In this document: piece after piece, positions 58,013 to 64,000 of the stretch
Layout of the letters: every line of letters starts with the position of its first letter
Position numbering within the stretch: the first letter of the stretch is position 1
NCBI RefSeq assembly: GCF_032854445.1
Contig: NC_088301.1
Span: 23,842,226 to 23,906,225, forward strand
Origin: Liolophura sinensis
Taxonomy: Eukaryota; Mollusca; Polyplacophora; Chitonida; Chitonidae
Length of the DNA: 64,000 nucleotides
Direction of reading: 5' to 3'
Program-made: the position numbers and the translations under genes
The notes under the pieces: generated by a model
The model's input: only the letters and a program-made list of their open reading frames with translations
Told to the model about the DNA's origin: nothing
Database searches by the model: none

Positions 58013-58879
58013 ATATGTTTATCTCTCTTAGTGAAACACGACATAAAGAGCCCTTTCATCATAAGTATTGCATGAAGAGAGAAGTAATCTAGCTGCCACC
58101 TGAGCTAAATCTCCTAGATTTCACATCACCCAAATGAAAGGCTGGAATGATCCCTTATCTATCTGTATAGATCTGCCTATGTACATGTTTATAGTACTGA
58201 TCTATCATATAAAAGGAAATGAGAAGCTTGCAAATGCATTGATCTTCAGTTTTAATGTGTATGTGAGTAGGCATCACTACTTTAAAAAGTGTATATATCT
58301 GGTTAATAGCTTCTTCAAGTTAGCATTAGCTTCACAGTATTTTGCCAAAAATCTAGCCATTTAATCAAGAAACAAGAGTGCCAGTGAGCTCAACATCCAA
58401 ATTTACTTATATGATAAATTTGTAGATAAAGGTAAATTGGCAATTTTGTTACCATGGCGACAGAGTTAAGGCATAGCAGATTCCTAACTCTGTATCTATC
58501 CAAATCCAAAACCGCAGATGCAAAACAATCAGAGTTGTGGCCTGGACACAAATCTAAACACACAGACAGATGGACAGACAAAACCATAAAATGACCTACC
58601 CAAAGATCATATTAGCAATTGATTAAAATTCTATGTATGGTGTATAGAATAAAATACCAAATGAAGAAATACATGAATAAATACACAAAATCATCGATCT
58701 TATTAAAGGCAGAGATCACCCTAAACTGTAGGAAAATAGTTGGATTTATTTCTTTAAAATTTGCTTAACCTGGTAAAATGCATTTGAATATTTTCTTCTA
58801 TGGTGGCCTTATCTGACCACAATGGGACCAGTGACATCACTTCAGATTTTTACTACTTAAAAAGGAATGTACTGCTACA

Positions 58880-58975
58880 TTTAATCATCTACTGACTTTT
58901 AAAATGTCATCGGAGGTCTTTTTGGAAGGTAGATTGATATCCTACAGGTAATGTAAGTTTCATTAAAAATGCATA
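58880..58975 (+). repeat. Family D fragment, near-identical to 59275-59372
   Basis: ACTGACTTTTAAAATGTCAT then CGGAGGTCTTTTTGGAAGGT is exact in both copies 0.4 kb apart, suggesting a local duplication of this family. Confidence 0.85.
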
Positions 58976-59274
58976 CAAATATAGATCTATGAATGAATTC
59001 GCTGATTTGACCTTGAAATAAATTATTTCAGGTAAAACGTATACGTGTTGTAATTGATATCTTCTGGGTCACAACAGACCATCATAGAATCTGATTTTTT
59101 AAACACAATTTTTCTTGATAAGAAAAATTCTAAAAAAAAAAAAAAATAAATCCAACCATTATCCTGGGCAGTTTTTAATGGTCTTTCATGTGATATATAC
59201 TTCATTTCAGCATGGTCTTTGCCTTAAAAGATCCCAGTATTGATCACTACTGAAAGTAAATGTATTACACCAAA

Positions 59275-59372
59275 AAATTTGTTTTTAAGAACTCTACTGA
59301 CTTTTAAAATGTCATCGGAGGTCTTTTTGGAAGGTAGGATGATATCCTACTGGTAACGTAAGTTTCAGAACC
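59275..59372 (+). repeat. Family D fragment, second copy
   Basis: Shares the 40-bp identical block with 58880-58975 and continues GATGATATCCTACTGGTAAC. Confidence 0.85.
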
Positions 59373-60825
59373 AAACGTAATTAAAATTTTATGATCTTCC
59401 TTTTAACATTAACTTTTTTGGACGAATTTTCACGGCGAATACAGAAATCTAGCCCTGGATGTGGGCAGTACATGAATATGGCTAACAGATGTTCACAGGG
59501 TACAAGCAGTCCATTCCTTGTCCTTGAGCATTCAGTAAATAAATTTATTACAAATGTATGTGCCAGAACACTCAACAAATGTATAATTTATACTGTTAAA
59601 CACCTAATTTATCTGTAAACAATATGTTATGGGCCACTTGTTGTCTGTGAATACAAGCATTGAACCAGACATGTGACCTACAAGTCAAACAAGTACAAGT
59701 GTTAATTACAAATAAAATCTAGTAGGGTTGTTAAATTTTAGGACACCAGGACAATCCGTCAAAGAATATACACATGCAGTGCCAGTTTATTGCATCAACA
59801 GATTTTACCCTTAAGAGCAGTCGTTTGCACCTGTCAATATTTGGACAAATATCATTACAGGTGTATGTGGTTGAACACCTGTACACATAGTGATACATAC
59901 ACACATAATGACAGGTGCATTCACTACATGTAGGCACACATACACGTACAGCACATTTGTACAGTTTCATAAAAAAAGCATTTAGTCAACTCACTTTTCC
60001 CTTATAAAATATGGTATAAATCTTATTTCCACCTAAATCTTACATAGAAACAATTAATCATTCCGAGTGAGTGTGTGTCAAACAATTTGATGTTATATTG
60101 TTTTTGTAATTCAGATATAACGTTTAAGTTATGATCACTTCATTTTCTCACAGTTTCATTGTTTCTTAATGGTTATGCATAGCATACCCTGTGAAATATT
60201 ACCACTGATAAAAAGTTTTTTCTTCTGTGTGAGTGGCTGAAATTTGGGCTTTCAGGAAGAACAATTTCATTGCAAATTTTCCTTAGAAAAATAAAGAATG
60301 ATACTATTATTGTTATTAGCTATAATAACTGTAGTTATTATCAAAGGTGCTAAGATAAGACAAATGCCCACTATGACTGCAGGTTAAAGGATGCTATGGC
60401 TGGTGTTAACACACATCACATAATAATACAGACAGCATTTATTCAACTGAATAAAAGCAAGTCTTATCCTTCACGGCCTTAATTGATGAACTGCTTAAAC
60501 AGCTGTTTCTAGCTGTTCAAAAAACAATTGCTGTTTTTAGCCACAAAAAACAAAACAAAATAAAAAAAATCAACACAACAACATCTATCCCAAAGAACAT
60601 CAATGCAACAAAATCCCTGCCATCAGCCCTAATACAACAACATAATGCTATATTGCAGTGCTCCATCTGCATGAACCAGATCACCAAGCATGGAATATTA
60701 TTGTATTCCATAATCAAATACAAACCCAATTCTACTGCATTCTATGATCAAGTAACCAAATATGTCATTATGAGTGGTATATGGGAATATCAATACAATA
60801 TAACAGCAACCTACATGTATATGTG

Positions 60826-60868
<43 letters not shown>
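60826..60868. repeat. (CA)n microsatellite with TA end
   Basis: About 14 CA units followed by TATATATATAG. Confidence 0.95.
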
Positions 60869-61049
60869 TGCACTTTTCCCATACTATGTACTACTGTATA
60901 TATAGTCGATGTTGGCATAACCAGAAATATGTAATGTGATACACCTACATACAAATAAGGTGCAGCACTTCATACTAAACTTTAAAGTAAGTCACTGTCA
61001 AGGATCAGTTGTTATCCCCATGTTTATGTGACAGGTACATGGACATAAC

Positions 61050-62510
61050 ATTCCAGCTGGGAGTCACTCACCATTTTGTCAGTCCTTCTTTCCTGCCCTT
61101 ATTCCGTTAGTGCCCTGACTAAGCTATCAGCTTAATGTCATAACCACTGACCAGGTGTATCCTTGTAAGCCGATTACAACCTTAGTTCCTGCCGTACTGG
61201 TCAGCGCCTGAGGATGCGTCAAGACTCCATCCCAGTGGTCAGTCCAAGGCATAGTACGCCGACGGACTGGTCAATCACTGATCGATCTAATTCCGCAGCG
61301 GCCGGTCAGGTCTGAGCCTACGTAAAGCTTGTGTACTGGTCATCGGCTTACATACAGGCTTTGGGTACCTTCCGTAGAGTGCAGCCTGGAACTGACCGTG
61401 ATAGTAGTCCAGGTATGTATCTTCTGGATAAGCGGGCTGGTCAAGAGTGAAGATGTGGTCAATGATAAGAACTGACCGTAAGCTCAACTCAGCGGGCCAA
61501 AGCTCTGATACAGCACCTTATCTCTTGGAGCAGATTCAGCATTTATCTGGAAACATTAACACCAACTGAACTGGACGTGGTAGTATAGTTACTACCCCAT
61601 TACTACAGATGGATGGCCCCATACAGAATCAAGGAAAATGAGTGTGTAGGTATCCCTAGATGATGCAAGTAGCTAGTACCATCCAGATCATATACAACAT
61701 TATAGCTGACTAATAATCCAGCCCTAGCACAGAACACCAACCCCACCCTGCTCCCAGGTGACTCTGTGGAGGTACAATAGTTAATTAGTCACAGAGAGAG
61801 AGACATGTAGTATTTCCGTGGTAACCACGCAGCCGTGATAGTAGCAGTAGCAGCAACAGCATCAGCATCCAGAGATGGCATTGTAAATTTTCGAAGGTGC
61901 CATCTGCAGCTCAAGTGAAAGTGCTGTCCACGGGCGGATCAATACTGTTTGTAACGCAGACTGCAGTTTTCATTAATAGCGCTGCGCCACCTTACTCCGT
62001 TCTCCACTCAGCCATTGATCCCGTGTACCCTTCCACGATCTTCGTCCCTGGCACCAGCTTTATCACCCCTGAGGACATGGACCAATCAGCTGTCAGCATA
62101 AATAGCTCTGGCCCCTGGGGTCAGATCGGAACATCCGCCACAGCCAGCAGTTCGTCTGTCTGTCCGTGCAAAATGTGTGTGACCTCATCACCTTACTACC
62201 GTCATCACAAGTCATGTGACCCAGTGACGACATGCTCATTCACTCAGCTCTTCCTTACCACAGTTCGACCTTCACCCCTCCACCTACACCATCACCATGG
62301 GGACACGGGCCCAAGGCGAGCAACAAATTGTCGGACGTCAACATTCATCTCCGTCTCAGGTATTGATCAGTAAAGCTGTCCTGGCCACGCGTCACAGTCA
62401 TTACATCTCACTTGGCGCTGACCTAAAGATCCCTCCTGTCACTAACTCACTGAATCACCCCTATCACCCGCCTGTACTCTGTCTAACGGCAAGAAAAACA
62501 AATTAACACT
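61050..62510. other. GC-richer patch, unassigned; possible promoter or first exon
   Basis: Clearly richer in G, C and CpG than its surroundings. CCAATCAG (62083) and CATAAATAG (62097) lie close together on the plus strand. A 158-codon plus frame (61897-62373) and a 66-codon minus frame (61287-61487) exist, but neither resembles a family I know. On the minus strand an ATG near 61876 opens MPSLDADAVAATATITAAW. It might be an internal dystrobrevin promoter. Confidence 0.35.
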
Positions 62511-63875
62511 ACCCTCTTAGATACAGCAGCCAGCTATAAATAATAAGTGTTGAATATTTACCAGCACATTATGACATTTTCACATTCTGTGTCTATCAAA
62601 TTTTTATGCAGGCTGTGTTATCCACAAAAACTAACCTACAGATTAGTAGAAAAAAATTAGAAAAAATGTACCCACATTCATATCTGGCCTCAACCACCAG
62701 TATTTAAACACCAAAGACTAAGAGTAATCAAGCCAGTCAAGCTTTTCACAAATCTATGTAAATATTAAAATTTTTAACCTGCATTAATATATGGTATTTT
62801 CAAGAAGTATCTATGAAATTAATACCTATGCTTTATCACTACATGCATGTAAGTCCATACAAACGCAACCCACTGACAATATCCATGCAAATGAACATAG
62901 GCTTAGCCACCTGTCTTTGCAAAGTACACCCTTTTCTGACAAAATTAACATGAGAGAGAAAGGGGGGAAAATGGGAAAAATTTGGAAATGAGACACCCCC
63001 TGATTTCAAATTCTGGTTTAATTTACATGTATAGCGTACAAAAATCAATACATTCAAAAACTATTTTAGTCCAACTCTGACTTGCTGTGGTCTTGACGGC
63101 GAATTGATTACGTCTGATACTTTCAAAAATACTTGTAGAAGTTTATTGTTTACAACATCATTGTGTTGTACATTACATTGGTACTGTATAATTCAGGATC
63201 AACTCATAGAACATCGAACACCATTAGAAATAATCCAAAACAAAAAAAAAAAAATAATAAAAAAATTATAATAATAATACAGAACTAATACAAACATTTT
63301 TACTTCCTGCAGGACATAAAGGTTATCATTTATCATAACGAACTTAAGAAGTCTATCGGTATGGCTTGACAACTATGTTATTATGCCACACCTGCTGGTC
63401 TTTTGTGTCAAGAAGCAATCGTTAATTTAAATCCGTGACACGGTTAGGTAATAATTGTTTGCATGGAGGGAGCAGTCTGGCAGTGTAGGCACGTCTCATA
63501 TGTGCTCTCGACGCTCATTACACTGAAATCTTCTACTCCTAGAAATTCAAAGCAGGTTCTTTGCGGTGAGGCAGACTATGACTGAGAACTTAATTGAGCA
63601 CCATAACTCTCTTACAGCTTGCTTTCTGACTACTTTGGTTGACATACAGTCAAGCCTCCATGACAAAACATCAGTCAGGCAGATGTTTGTCTCAAAAAGT
63701 GCAAATTTGCCTAAACAGCACTATACCAGCTGGAAAAATGTCAATGTTGTCTTGCACTCAGACCTCTGGTTAATGGCTCGAGGTAATTAAAACAGAGGAT
63801 TTCAAAAATTACATTGCCCAGCCAGTGTTAAAAGATATTAAGATTAAAAATATTAGAACAACTAACCTATGAAAT

Positions 63876-64000
63876 GATGGGGTTGTAAAACATCTGACCG
63901 AAGAGCCCACGTTATGAGATGGTTGTAAAACATCTGACCGAAGAGCCCACGTTATGATATGGTTGGAAAACATCTGAACGACAAACCCACGTGATGATAT
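63876..64000 (+). repeat. 40-bp tandem repeat cut by the window end
   Basis: CATCTGACCG starts at 63891 and 63931, CATCTGAACG at 63971; each unit has AAGAGCCCACGTTATGA or a variant. It continues past 64000. Confidence 0.93.

Larger units (their letters stand above)
47449..64000. other. Upstream of the dystrobrevin coiled-coil exons: probable introns, no confident exon
   Basis: Sixteen kilobases with no confident coding exon. The EF-hand, ZZ and DEEHRLIARYAARL-like exons expected upstream were looked for by eye and not found, so they probably lie past 64000. Contents are minisatellites, SINE fragments, the candidate exon at 55003-55057 and a GC-richer patch at 61.1-62.5 kb. Confidence 0.5.

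Noticed and set aside
1-64000. Virus-like elements, LINE reverse transcriptases or transposase genes
   Set aside because: No frame with reverse transcriptase, integrase, capsid or transposase motifs was seen; all mobile sequence here is short and non-autonomous.

Overview
This is a 64 kb piece of an animal nuclear genome, AT-rich with large introns. The interspersed tRNA-derived SINEs (tail rich in ATCAAATAAATAAATA) and the protein sequences suggest a marine lophotrochozoan, most likely a mollusc. That taxon is an inference from style and memory; no database was searched. I saw no virus-like element, CRISPR array, bacterial gene or canonical rRNA/tRNA gene.

Three conserved genes can be traced exon by exon with matching splice phases. 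(1) NSMCE1, minus strand, coding 9205 to 1754: seven coding exons, 260 residues, the RING-like subunit of the SMC5/6 DNA-repair complex, with a probable spliced 5' non-coding exon near 10351-10440. (2) DDX24, plus strand, 12723-31696: 17 exons, about 886 residues, a nucleolar DEAD-box helicase of the Mak5/DDX24 class. It lies head-to-head with NSMCE1 and is the centre of the window. (3) Dystrobrevin, minus strand, 47448 to 37351: the last seven coding exons, covering the paired coiled coils and an acidic tail, converging on DDX24. One further candidate exon lies at 55003-55057. The EF-hand and ZZ exons are not seen and should lie beyond 64000.

The main unexpected result is in DDX24. Four separate tandem arrays are built from exon-intron boundaries of this one gene: the acceptor of exon 4, the donor of exon 10, the donor of exon 12 and the acceptor of exon 17. 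Each array therefore carries extra copies of a splice site; at exon 12 nine of twelve 66-bp copies keep a GAG/GTGAGT donor. DDX24 also holds a textbook U12-type intron (29017-30275) and an apparent one-base frameshift at the start of exon 7.

The rest is repeat-rich non-coding sequence: two tRNA-derived SINE families, several short families recurring two to six times (one with terminal inverted repeats), at least seven intronic or intergenic minisatellites, microsatellites, a 22-bp perfect palindrome, and an inverted duplication around the NSMCE1 first exon. The stretch 31.8-37.3 kb is probably dystrobrevin 3' UTR or intergenic. The stretch 47.5-64 kb is probably dystrobrevin intron, with an unassigned GC-richer patch at 61.1-62.5 kb.
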